Shown in pieces: positions 7,095 to 13,176 of a stretch of DNA of 13,176 bases (position 1 is its first letter; each line of letters starts with the position of its first letter). A program made the translations under genes and the position numbers. The stretch is from NCBI GenBank assembly GCA_003978675.1, contig QNYP01000061.1:1-13176 (forward strand), written 5' to 3'. The stretch is from Hydrogenothermus sp. Its GTDB lineage: Bacteria; Aquificota; Aquificia; Aquificales; Hydrogenothermaceae. The notes beneath the pieces were generated by a model, which saw only the letters and a program-made list of their open reading frames with translations, was not told where the DNA came from and made no database searches.

Positions 7095-8489
7095 GTGAAG
7101 AAAAACAAGGTATTTAGTAATACAGAATCCTCTTTTAAAGTTAATGAGCTTTTTTTTTCTAAAACGGATCTAAAAGGAACAATTATTAATGGTAATGATG
7201 TATTTTATAAGATAGCAAAATATAGTCCTGAAGAATTATCAGGAAGTCCTCACAATAAAATCAGACATCCAGATATGCCTAGAGTAATATTTAAACTACT
7301 ATGGGATTTTATACAAAATGATAAACCTTTTGTGGGGTATGTAAAAAATTCCGCAAAAGATGGTTCTTATTACTGGGTTTTTGCTCTCGTAATTCCAGTT
7401 TATAACCCTAAAGGAGACAAAGAAAAATATTTATCCATAAGAGTAAAGCCAACATCTAAATTGTTTCCTATTATCAAAAATCTATATAGTAAGCTTAAAG
7501 AGATAGAAAAACAAAACAACGATTCTATGGAAAAATCACAAAAAGAATTAATTAATTCTTTAAAAGCTATGGGGTATTCAAATTATGAATCATTAATGAT
7601 AGATATATTATTAGAAGAACTAAGGGATAAAGATAAATATTTAAATAGGGAATTATCAAAAGAAGAATTTTCCGGAGACTTTGTAAGATTCTACGAAATA
7701 TATGTAAAATATAAAAAAATAGAAAGCTTATATAAATCTTTAACAAAAAAAGTTAATTCTTTTATACAACTTGAAAAAGAGCTTGAAAATAAATTTAAGT
7801 ATATTTATGAAATCACAGATGAGCTATCGCTGATTGCTTTAAATTCATCTGTAGAAAGTTATAAACTTGGTTCAACAGGAGCTTCTTTCTTTATAGTTTC
7901 CTCTGAAATAAAAAAGGATTCCGAAAAAATTGGAAAACTTGTAAATGGATTAAGAAAAGATATGAAAAACTTACTAGAAATAGTAAGACAATCTGTCTTA
8001 TACATGAACACATCACGACTACAAATATTTGCAACTATCTATTTCATAGAAGAATTCGTAAGAAAAAACGTTGAAGAAATTGAAAAGAAAGAAAAAGATT
8101 TAGAAAATTTAATGGATCTACTTATGTCTTTAAGATTCTCAGCAAGTAAAACTATTCAACTTTCCATGGAACTAGATAATTACCTCAAGAAAACTTTAAA
8201 CTATATAGATGAAATAGAAGGAATAATAAAAGAACTACATTATATACAGCTAAATGGTCTTGTTGAATCTGCCAGACTTGGAGAACAAAAATTCTCAATT
8301 ATATTTAACCAGGTTAAAGAACTTGTAGAAAATACAACACAATTAATAGAAGAAATACTTCCTATGATTAAACATTCTATAAAAGAATCTAATGAAATAG
8401 AATACAATACTAATAAAGTAAGAAATTTAATAGATGATATGTTTAAACTTTGTGAAAATGAACTAAATTCTTTGAAGTATAATGAATAA
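7095..8489 (+). CDS. Soluble Aer-like PAS protein with two degenerate chemoreceptor-type helices
   Basis: This is a 464-residue cytoplasmic protein. Residues about 15-115 form a PAS domain of the Aer type: GSPHNKIRHPDMP (50-62), LLWDFI (68-73), GYVKNSAKDGSYYWV (81-95) and ALVIPVYNP (97-105) follow the FAD-binding redox sensor of Aer and related aerotaxis proteins. The rest is helical. Two stretches, about 243-284 and 380-420, each resemble the methyl-accepting receptor tip (LALNAAIEAARAGE...GFAVVA.EV): LIALNSSVESYKLG and YIQLNGLVESARLG. The two copies resemble each other, but neither is a canonical signalling domain, and there is no HAMP or membrane segment. Redox or oxygen sensing coupled to chemotaxis-like signalling is likely; direct CheA/CheW coupling is uncertain. 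The start is GTG, with GGAG at 7083-7086. The gene stands alone. Confidence 0.78.
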   Translation: MKKNKVFSNTESSFKVNELFFSKTDLKGTIINGNDVFYKIAKYSPEELSGSPHNKIRHPDMPRVIFKLLWDFIQNDKPFVGYVKNSAKDGSYYWVFALVIPVYNPKGDKEKYLSIRVKPTSKLFPIIKNLYSKLKEIEKQNNDSMEKSQKELINSLKAMGYSNYESLMIDILLEELRDKDKYLNRELSKEEFSGDFVRFYEIYVKYKKIESLYKSLTKKVNSFIQLEKELENKFKYIYEITDELSLIALNSSVESYKLGSTGASFFIVSSEIKKDSEKIGKLVNGLRKDMKNLLEIVRQSVLYMNTSRLQIFATIYFIEEFVRKNVEEIEKKEKDLENLMDLLMSLRFSASKTIQLSMELDNYLKKTLNYIDEIEGIIKELHYIQLNGLVESARLGEQKFSIIFNQVKELVENTTQLIEEILPMIKHSIKESNEIEYNTNKVRNLIDDMFKLCENELNSLKYNE

Positions 8490-8520
8490 AGGATTTAGTT
8501 AAGAAATCTTATTATTATTT

Positions 8521-8530
8521 TGTATATAAT
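8521..8530 (+). promoter_or_regulatory. Probable -10 element of the hemE promoter
   Basis: A perfect TATAAT (8525-8530) preceded by TG at 8521-8522 lies 34 bases before the hemE start. No good TTGACA partner is present at 17 bases, and the best is TTAAGA at 8499-8504, so it may work as an extended -10 promoter. There is no obvious terminator between the PAS gene and hemE, so readthrough is also possible. Confidence 0.45.
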
Positions 8531-8564
8531 TATCTTCACTTATCCTTAAAAAAAGGAGAATTAC

Positions 8565-9608
8565 ATGCAAAATCCTAAAAATGATTTAATCCTAAAAGCT
8601 ATAAAAAAAGAACCTATAAAAAGAACTCCTATCTGGTTAATGCGTCAGGCAGGAAGATATATGCCGGAATATAGGGAATTAAGAAAAAAAGCAGGAAGTT
8701 TTAAAAAATTTTATAAAAATGTAGAACTAGCAGTAGAGGCTTCTATTTTACCTAAAAAACTTTTAGATGTAGATGCAACAATTATATTTTCAGATATTTT
8801 AACACCTTTAGAACCGATGGGATTCAATTTTGAGTTTAAAGAAGGAGAAGGACCAGTTTTTGAATCTCCAATAGAAACTCCTGAAGATATAAATAGATTA
8901 AGACCTTTAAATGTAGAGGAAGTTTCCTATGTTGGAGAAATTATTAAAGGTGTAAATGAAAAATTAAATAGAGAAATTCCAACAATTGGATTTTGTGGAG
9001 CTCCTTTTACATTAGCTGCTTATATGATTGAAGGAAAAACTTCAAGAGATTTCAAAAAAGCTAAAGCATTTATGTATAACTATCCTGAAGATTTCAAAAA
9101 TCTACTAGATAAACTTGCAGATTCTTTAATTGATTATTTATACTTTCAATTTGAAAGTGGAGCTGATGTAATTCAAATATTTGACAGTTGGGGAGGATAC
9201 TTATCTCCTGATGATTATAAAGAGTTTGCATTACCTCCTATTAAGAAGATTATCAGCAAATTAAAAGAAAAAACTGATAAACCAATTATTCATTTTACTA
9301 AAGGAGTTGCAGGATTTTTAGATTATATGATTACTTCTGGAGCTGATGCTTACAGTGTAGACTGGATGATAGATTTAAAAGATGTAAAAGAAAAAGTTTA
9401 TCCAAAATCTGCTGTTCAAGGGAATTTAGACCCTATTGTTTTATATGCAGATAAGGAAGTAATAAAGAAAAAAGCAGTTGATATTTTAGAGAAATGGGGG
9501 AAAGATAGTGGACATATATTTAATTTAGGACATGGATTAATGCCTGATATGGAATTTGAAAAAGTTAAATTTTTAGTTGAAACTGTTCAAAAAGAAAGTG
9601 TTAGATAA
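8565..9608 (+). CDS. hemE: Uroporphyrinogen decarboxylase
   Basis: This 347-residue cytoplasmic enzyme has the usual length for HemE. It removes four carboxyl groups from the acetate side chains of uroporphyrinogen III to give coproporphyrinogen III in heme synthesis, without a cofactor. The first family signature, PIWLMRQAGRYMPEYR (22-37), holds the substrate-binding arginines Arg27 and Arg31. FSDIL (75-79) has the catalytic Asp77. The second signature, IGFCGAPFTLAAYMIEG (141-157), carries Tyr153. NLGHGLMPD (320-328) provides His323. All key residues are intact. An AGGAG at 8554-8558 sets the ATG start. No other heme genes are adjacent, so it is a single-gene unit that converges on the POR cluster and shares a terminator with it. 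Heme need fits a respiring organism with cytochromes. Confidence 0.97.
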   Translation: MQNPKNDLILKAIKKEPIKRTPIWLMRQAGRYMPEYRELRKKAGSFKKFYKNVELAVEASILPKKLLDVDATIIFSDILTPLEPMGFNFEFKEGEGPVFESPIETPEDINRLRPLNVEEVSYVGEIIKGVNEKLNREIPTIGFCGAPFTLAAYMIEGKTSRDFKKAKAFMYNYPEDFKNLLDKLADSLIDYLYFQFESGADVIQIFDSWGGYLSPDDYKEFALPPIKKIISKLKEKTDKPIIHFTKGVAGFLDYMITSGADAYSVDWMIDLKDVKEKVYPKSAVQGNLDPIVLYADKEVIKKKAVDILEKWGKDSGHIFNLGHGLMPDMEFEKVKFLVETVQKESVR

Positions 9609-9613
9609 ATAAA

Positions 9614-9635
9614 AGCCCCCGTCAACTTGGGGGCT
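9614..9635. terminator. Bidirectional hairpin terminator between hemE and porG
   Basis: Stem AGCCCCC/GGGGGCT (7 base pairs, mostly GC) closes an eight-base loop in the 37-base gap between the hemE stop and the porG stop. On the + strand it is followed by AAATTTTATATT; on the - strand it is followed by TTTTATTTAT. T-rich sequence on both sides suggests it ends transcription of both convergent units. Confidence 0.85.
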
Positions 9636-9645
9636 AAATTTTATA

Positions 9646-10362
9646 TTAAGCAGCCTGTTCTTTGCTAGGAGGTGGAGGTAAGAAAGGTTCAATTCCTTGC
9701 TCTTGTGCCCATTCTCTAGCAAGGTCATAAGCTGCTGAAGCAGTTGCGAGGTTTTTCTCAATTAATTCAAGTTTTCTTTTGAACTTTTTCTCAATTGCAG
9801 AGTCAAGAGTAGCTGTTCCACCAGAAGCTACATATTTCTTTAGGAATCTTGCTTTAATACCTTCTTCAATAGAAGGTTTACTAACTATTCCAATAGCTCC
9901 AAATAATGCTCCAAGCATTGCCATGTTAGTAGCAAGCTCAGTTCCTGCTATTTCTAAAGCAAACTTAGTAAAGTCTCTACTTAAAACATAAACATTTTTC
10001 TCTTCAAGTAGTTTTTTATCTTCAGGAGTAAGTAAATCTTCCTCACTATTAATTAGTATAAGTCCGTTTTCTTTAATTCCAGAATAGAAAGGCATTGTAT
10101 AAGATTTACCCATTGTTATAACTTGAGGATGGAAAACCATTATAACATCAGGATAAACAACTTCACCTCTGTCATAAATAGGCACTACACCAAGTCTTGC
10201 ATAACTTTCCGAAGGAGCCATTCTTTTTTCTGCACCAAAGAATGGATTAGATACTGCATAGTATCCTTCATTATCAGCAGCAGTAGCAATAATGTGAGCA
10301 GCAGTAACAGCACCCTGCCCACCAAGAGCAGGCATTCTTATAGAGATTGTTTTTCTACTCAT
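9646..10362 (-). CDS. porG: Pyruvate:ferredoxin oxidoreductase, gamma subunit
   Basis: This 238-residue protein matches the gamma (catalytic-domain accessory) subunit of 2-oxoacid:ferredoxin oxidoreductases, which binds part of coenzyme A. The GxGGQG-type motif PALGGQGAV is at 11-19, followed by NPFFGAEKRMAPSESYARLG (39-58), the region conserved in gamma subunits. A long helical C-terminal tail ends in a Pro-rich stretch (FLPPPPSKEQ), somewhat longer than in many gamma subunits of about 180-200 residues. It is the last gene of the cluster. Its ATG overlaps the porB stop by one base (TAATG), and an AGGAGGG sits within the end of porB, so translation is coupled. Paralogous 2-oxoglutarate or isovalerate enzymes share these motifs; the pyruvate assignment rests on the whole cluster. 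Confidence 0.87.
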   Translation of the reverse strand: MSRKTISIRMPALGGQGAVTAAHIIATAADNEGYYAVSNPFFGAEKRMAPSESYARLGVVPIYDRGEVVYPDVIMVFHPQVITMGKSYTMPFYSGIKENGLILINSEEDLLTPEDKKLLEEKNVYVLSRDFTKFALEIAGTELATNMAMLGALFGAIGIVSKPSIEEGIKARFLKKYVASGGTATLDSAIEKKFKRKLELIEKNLATASAAYDLAREWAQEQGIEPFLPPPPSKEQAA

Positions 10363-11222
10363 TATAATAAGCCCTCCTCTTTATATTTAGCTAAAACTTC
10401 TTCAGCTTCAGGTGTTTTATACTCAAAGAATTTGAATCTTTCTTTATCCCTAGCTCTCATTTCTTCAAGACCATCATCAGAGTTCAATCCAATTTCTAGG
10501 ATACAAGGTGTATATAAGTGAACATAAGTTGGTCCTACTTCTCTAGCTACATAAATAGCTTCTTTAATGACTTTTTCTACTCTTTTTGGAGAAGAAACTG
10601 TTAATCTTGCAACATAATGACATCCCGAGTCTATTGCAAGTTGCCACATAGGAACTTTTTCAAACTGTTTTCCTTTTGGAGCCATTTTAAATACATGTCC
10701 TTTTGGAGTTAATCCAGACTCCTGTCCACCTGTATTAGCGTAAACTTCATTATCAAAACAGATTGTAGTTATTTTTTCCTGTCTAAAGAAAGACTGTAAA
10801 GTGTAGTCTAAACCAATATCAACAGTAGCACCATCACCAGCTAAAACAACAACATCTTTTACTTTATCAGGAAATCTATACTCTAGAACTCTTTTAATAC
10901 CAGATGCTACAGAGTTTTGGTTTCCAAATAATGAGTGAACAGTGTGTAATGAGATGTGAGGAAATACTAATGATGTACAACCAGTTGAGTTAACGATAAT
11001 TGTATCTTCTGGGTTTGGTAAAGAAGCAAGAATGTATCTAATAGCTGCTGCTTCTGGACATCCTGCACAAAGAGAGTGTTCTTCTAATAACTCTTTGTGA
11101 GTAGGAATTTGCATTACACTTCTTTTTGGGTCTCCCCAAGTAGCCTTCTCTTCAAGGTCAATTACTTCTTGAGGAACTACATCTCTTAATGCTTCATTTA
11201 CTTTATATATCTTAAATGACAT
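10362..11222 (-). CDS. porB: Pyruvate:ferredoxin oxidoreductase, beta subunit (TPP-binding)
   Basis: This 286-residue protein carries the thiamine diphosphate domain of the enzyme, which in autotrophs joins acetyl-CoA and CO2 into pyruvate using reduced ferredoxin. The TPP/Mg motif begins at LAGDGATVDIG (127-137) and ends at NEVYANTGGQESG (158-170). Cluster-ligating cysteines are CAGC (Cys52, Cys55), Cys82 in STGC, and Cys240 in TPCILEIG, the expected four for the proximal [4Fe-4S] centre. The length and the residues after NTGGQ fit the pyruvate-type beta subunit. The start has a perfect TAAGGAGGT at 11229-11237. The gene lies 21 bases after porA and overlaps porG by one base. The subunit should be oxygen sensitive and cytoplasmic. 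Confidence 0.93.
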   Translation of the reverse strand: MSFKIYKVNEALRDVVPQEVIDLEEKATWGDPKRSVMQIPTHKELLEEHSLCAGCPEAAAIRYILASLPNPEDTIIVNSTGCTSLVFPHISLHTVHSLFGNQNSVASGIKRVLEYRFPDKVKDVVVLAGDGATVDIGLDYTLQSFFRQEKITTICFDNEVYANTGGQESGLTPKGHVFKMAPKGKQFEKVPMWQLAIDSGCHYVARLTVSSPKRVEKVIKEAIYVAREVGPTYVHLYTPCILEIGLNSDDGLEEMRARDKERFKFFEYKTPEAEEVLAKYKEEGLL

Positions 11223-11243
11223 CTTATTACCTCCTTAAGAATT

Positions 11244-12428
11244 TTATTTTATATTCTCTAAAACTTCTTTAACTACAACTTCTGTTGGCATTGTCATACC
11301 ACCAGCAACCCTTGGAGTTCCTATGATTTCTGCATTTGATTTTTTGTACAGAACCTTTCTTAATTCTCTTTCAAGCCAACCAACAACGTTAAACTCTGGA
11401 ACAAAAATGTATTTAGCATTCTTAGTCGCTTCTAACACTTCTTCCACAGGGAAAGGTCTTATTGTCTTTAGTTTTACAACTTTTGCAGCTATACCTTTAT
11501 CTAGTAATACCCTTGTTGCTTCTTTTGCCTGAGATGCTGCTGTTCCACAAGCAACAAATACAACATCTCCATCTTTATCCCCAAATTCTTCAATTAATCC
11601 TTTTAAATAATGTTTAGCATAAGGTCTAGATCTTTCTATAGCTGATCTAACTTCCCACTGCCAGCTAGCATGAGTTGCATAAGAAATGTAGTTAGATTTC
11701 ATAACAAATGGGTCTCTTAAGAATCTTCCTGGAGGAACTTCTGCATCTATTACTGGCATAGGAGATTTATAAGGGTTGTATGGCTCTAATGCTATATCAT
11801 CTGGTGGTAGATAAATTGCTTCTCTTGTATGAGAAACGAAGAATCCATCAACAGCAGTAATTACAGGAACATGAACATCTGGTTGTTCTGCTACTGCAAA
11901 TCCAGCAATAATCATATCAAATAGCTCTTGAACGTTTTCCGCATACCAAATCATACAACCTGTATCAAGCAAGAAATCTACTTCAAGGTTATCAGGCTGA
12001 ATAGATAATGGAGCATTTACACCTCTTGCCATTAAAACAAGCTGAACTGGAATCCTTGTTCCAGACCACATTGGGAAGTTTTCAAAAGCTCTTAACGTTC
12101 CTGGTCCAGAAGTTGTTGTAATAACTCTAGCGCCTGCCATTGCAGCACCAGCTACTTCTGACATAACACCGAATTCGTTCTCCCCTCTAAAGTAAACACC
12201 AACATAACCTTCTGCCCAAAGTTCTCCAATTAGGTGTGCTGCTTCTGACTGAGGAGTAATAGGATAAGATACTGATGCATCAACAGATGCTCTTTTAACA
12301 GCTTCTTTAACAGCTTCTGAACCTGTCATAAAGTGTTTTTCTCTAGGAGCTTCAAACAAAATATAGTCTGCAGATACCAACCTTTGACCTTTTTTATTTA
12401 CCTTTTCTTTATTTTCAACTGATTGCAT
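11244..12428 (-). CDS. porA: Pyruvate:ferredoxin oxidoreductase, alpha subunit
   Basis: This 394-residue protein is the alpha subunit of a multi-subunit POR. The pyrimidine-binding domain starts at about residue 34 with TGSEAVKEA. SYPITPQSE (54-62) holds the conserved YPITP motif that contacts substrate and TPP. RGENEFGVMSEVAGAA (81-96) carries the conserved Glu that activates the TPP ring (E83 or E85), and TTTSGPG follows at 104-110. The transketolase C-terminal-like domain starts near VVFVACGTAASQ (289-300) and continues to the end. The length fits stand-alone alpha subunits. The start is set by a perfect TAAGGAGGT at 12436-12444. The first 23 codons and all the leader back to 12508 are repeated exactly in inverted orientation at 13028-13176, so the 5' end exists twice in the window. 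I place it with POR rather than the 2-oxoglutarate enzyme because of the porEABG context. Confidence 0.93.
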   Translation of the reverse strand: MQSVENKEKVNKKGQRLVSADYILFEAPREKHFMTGSEAVKEAVKRASVDASVSYPITPQSEAAHLIGELWAEGYVGVYFRGENEFGVMSEVAGAAMAGARVITTTSGPGTLRAFENFPMWSGTRIPVQLVLMARGVNAPLSIQPDNLEVDFLLDTGCMIWYAENVQELFDMIIAGFAVAEQPDVHVPVITAVDGFFVSHTREAIYLPPDDIALEPYNPYKSPMPVIDAEVPPGRFLRDPFVMKSNYISYATHASWQWEVRSAIERSRPYAKHYLKGLIEEFGDKDGDVVFVACGTAASQAKEATRVLLDKGIAAKVVKLKTIRPFPVEEVLEATKNAKYIFVPEFNVVGWLERELRKVLYKKSNAEIIGTPRVAGGMTMPTEVVVKEVLENIK

Positions 12429-12435
12429 CTTTATT

Positions 12436-12444
12436 ACCTCCTTA
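12436..12444 (-). promoter_or_regulatory. Perfect Shine-Dalgarno site of porA (left copy)
   Basis: TAAGGAGGT on the - strand sits seven bases before the porA ATG. An identical copy on the + strand (13092-13100) serves the second porA start. porB carries the same nine bases at 11229-11237, so all three sites look adapted to high expression. Confidence 0.85.
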
Positions 12445-12455
12445 AATTAATTTTC

Positions 12456-12506
12456 TTAAAGACCTAATTCTTTTTTTACTTCTTTTGCTACTTCAATAAA
12501 TTTTTT
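12456..12506 (-). pseudogene. Orphaned C-terminal codons of the gene upstream of porA
   Basis: On the - strand these bases read KKFIEVAKEVKKELGL and a stop, in a different frame from the CdhB-like gene that ends at 12505. The same codons appear in the right repeat arm, where the frame stays open further upstream (YEF before KKF). They look like the true C-terminus either of the CdhB-like subunit itself, lost by a frame-changing deletion of 8+3n bases, or of a deleted porD gene. The helix-like, Lys/Glu-rich composition suits a C-terminal helix. Confidence 0.55.
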
Positions 12507-13008
12507 AATCTCTTAAAGTTATCATTGCATCTTCGTGTCCTGCTTGGCTACACATAGCAATTGTGAAACAATCTGTTTCACTTCTTATAATTTTTAATGC
12601 AACATTAGCATAATGGCAGTGAACTCCAATAAAAATACAAGCTTTAATTTTGTTATGCCATATTGTAAGGTTTGGATGGTTAGGGTTTATTTCAACCTCT
12701 GGGTCAATTTTTGGATACTTTGGTCTATAGTCATACATCGGAATTATTTTCGCATTTAAAACTTCTGCCATTTCTTTTACAAGTTTAGCTTTTTCGGTAG
12801 CCTCTTCATTCCAAGCATACAGAACCTGTGGCCCTGGGAATATTGTAGCATTATCTCTTGTCAGCATAGCTTTTGCAGCTTCTCTCATCGCAGTTTCTTC
12901 ATCTACAATCTCATTGAACAAAAGAGCTTTACCTTTTGGAGGTGTTAAAACTCCTTCATAAACAGCCACTGGGTATGGCGAATACTGAGCTGGACCTAAT
13001 GTAGCCAT
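12505..13008 (-). CDS. porE: CdhB-like extra subunit of pyruvate:ferredoxin oxidoreductase, 3' end probably frameshifted
   Basis: This 167-residue reading frame is the first gene of the POR cluster as assembled. The fold resembles the CO dehydrogenase/acetyl-CoA synthase epsilon (CdhB) family. An AMREAAKAMLTRD helix (40-52) is followed by a strand, KLVKEMAEVLNAKIIP (75-90), then NLTIWHNKIKACIFIGVHCHYA... in which strand IFIGVH (125-130) and ANVALKIIR (134-142) match the CdhB 'G-x-H-x-x-x-N-x-A' pattern. Autotrophic Aquificota POR of the five-subunit type includes such a subunit; its exact job is not settled. The start ATG has a good AGGAGGATAAT directly upstream. The product ends abruptly with MITLRD and TAA exactly at the inner edge of the inverted repeat, while the natural-looking tail continues in another frame. 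I therefore think the 3' end is altered, by mutation or assembly. The symbol is tentative. Confidence 0.7.
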   Translation of the reverse strand: MATLGPAQYSPYPVAVYEGVLTPPKGKALLFNEIVDEETAMREAAKAMLTRDNATIFPGPQVLYAWNEEATEKAKLVKEMAEVLNAKIIPMYDYRPKYPKIDPEVEINPNHPNLTIWHNKIKACIFIGVHCHYANVALKIIRSETDCFTIAMCSQAGHEDAMITLRD

Positions 13009-13020
13009 ATTATCCTCCTA

Positions 13021-13080
13021 TATGAATTTAAAAAATTTATTGAAGTAGCAAAAGAAGTAAAAAAAGAATTAGGTCTTTAA
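13021..13080 (+). pseudogene. C-terminal fragment of the gene upstream of porA (right copy)
   Basis: The frame reads YEFKKFIEVAKEVKKELGL then TAA, 27 bases before the second porA ATG, matching the spacing in the left arm. Upstream of TAT at 13021 the sequence turns into the complement of the ribosome site and start of the CdhB-like gene, so the fragment has no start of its own. It keeps three codons (YEF) that the left copy has lost, and this helps reconstruct the original junction. Confidence 0.6.
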
Positions 13081-13176
13081 GAAAATTAATTTAAGGAGGT
13101 AATAAAGATGCAATCAGTTGAAAATAAAGAAAAGGTAAATAAAAAAGGTCAAAGGTTGGTATCTGCAGACTATATT
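13028..13176 (+). repeat. Right arm of the perfect 149-base inverted repeat
   Basis: This is the reverse complement of 12360-12508 without a mismatch, including non-coding and third-codon positions. Absence of drift means a very recent duplication, ongoing gene conversion, or an assembly or amplification fold-back. The loop between the arms is 519 bases and contains the whole CdhB-like reading frame apart from its stop codon, which lies in the left arm. Confidence 0.97.
13108..13176 (+). CDS. porA: Second copy of the porA 5' end (alpha subunit), cut by the window edge
   Basis: The first 23 codons of porA are repeated on the + strand, starting at ATG 13108 with the same TAAGGAGGT seven bases upstream. 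The encoded peptide, from MQSVENKEKV to VSADYI, is identical to the - strand gene. Nothing further is visible, so whether a full second porA-porB-porG set follows cannot be told. If the arm is an assembly fold-back, this copy does not exist in the organism. Confidence 0.6.
   Translation, partial: MQSVENKEKVNKKGQRLVSADYI

Larger units (their letters stand above)
12360..12508 (-). repeat. Left arm of a perfect 149-base inverted repeat
   Basis: Every base from 12360 to 12508 is the complement of 13176 down to 13028; paired positions sum to 25536. The arm holds the first 23 codons of porA, its ribosome site and the orphan tail codons. Identity stops at 12509 against 13027, directly beside the stop of the CdhB-like gene. 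The other end is set only by the window edge, so the true repeat may be longer. Confidence 0.97.

Noticed and set aside
10123..10521. A 132-codon open frame on the + strand across the porG/porB junction
   Set aside because: Both por genes are well conserved here and read on the other strand; the + strand product is low-complexity Ser/Tyr-rich and lacks a ribosome site.
12509..13027. The inverted repeat as terminal repeats of a transposon carrying the CdhB-like gene
   Set aside because: The arms contain coding sequence and the ribosome site of porA rather than transposon ends, there is no transposase, and no target-site duplication can be defined.

Overview
The window is AT-rich and densely coded, and reads as chromosomal housekeeping DNA from a low-GC thermophilic autotroph. 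My best guess is Aquificota, close to Hydrogenothermaceae such as Sulfurihydrogenibium. This is an inference from three things: the AT-rich codon use, strong Shine-Dalgarno sites, and a pyruvate:ferredoxin oxidoreductase (POR) cluster with a CdhB-like extra subunit, a type described in Hydrogenobacter. I see no tRNA, rRNA, CRISPR array, insertion sequence or phage gene.

Layout. (1) Positions 3-3868, + strand: a tight operon with overlapping or near-abutting genes. It holds the 3' end of proB (glutamate 5-kinase, PUA domain), nfi (endonuclease V), pgi (glucose-6-phosphate isomerase, TTG start), a stand-alone receiver-like protein lacking the phospho-acceptor Asp, and a GT4-type glycosyltransferase. 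(2) 3872-6978: clpB with its own promoter and a hairpin terminator. The ClpB is 997 residues, long for the family, because a coiled-coil stretch is inserted inside its N domain. It also has a well-placed internal ribosome site that could yield an N-domain-less form. (3) 7095-8489: a soluble Aer-like PAS protein followed by two copies of a degenerate chemoreceptor-type helix motif. (4) 8565-9608: hemE, ending at a hairpin shared with the convergent cluster. (5) 9646-13008, - strand: porG, porB, porA and a CdhB-like subunit gene (porE type), transcribed E-A-B-G. No ferredoxin-like delta (porD) gene is present in the window.

The most unusual part is the right end. A perfect 149-base inverted repeat (12360-12508 and 13028-13176) flanks the porE-like gene. 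Each arm carries the start of porA, its ribosome site, and the last codons of the gene upstream of porA. The right arm runs off the window inside porA. As assembled, porE stops early at the inner edge of the left arm. The reading frame of the missing tail lies just beyond, and is kept open in the right arm. This may be a real inverted duplication or switch, or a fold-back assembly or amplification chimera; sequence alone cannot decide. The window ends one short-read length into the repeat, which makes an artefact a serious possibility.

Functionally, POR would make pyruvate from acetyl-CoA and CO2 with reduced ferredoxin, as in the reductive TCA cycle. Pgi fits gluconeogenesis or sugar supply for the neighbouring glycosyltransferase. 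ClpB and endonuclease V fit protein and DNA repair in a hot habitat. I see no complete new multi-gene system. The best leads are the inverted repeat at por, the ClpB N-domain insertion with its internal start, and the duplicated PAS/chemoreceptor-like protein.
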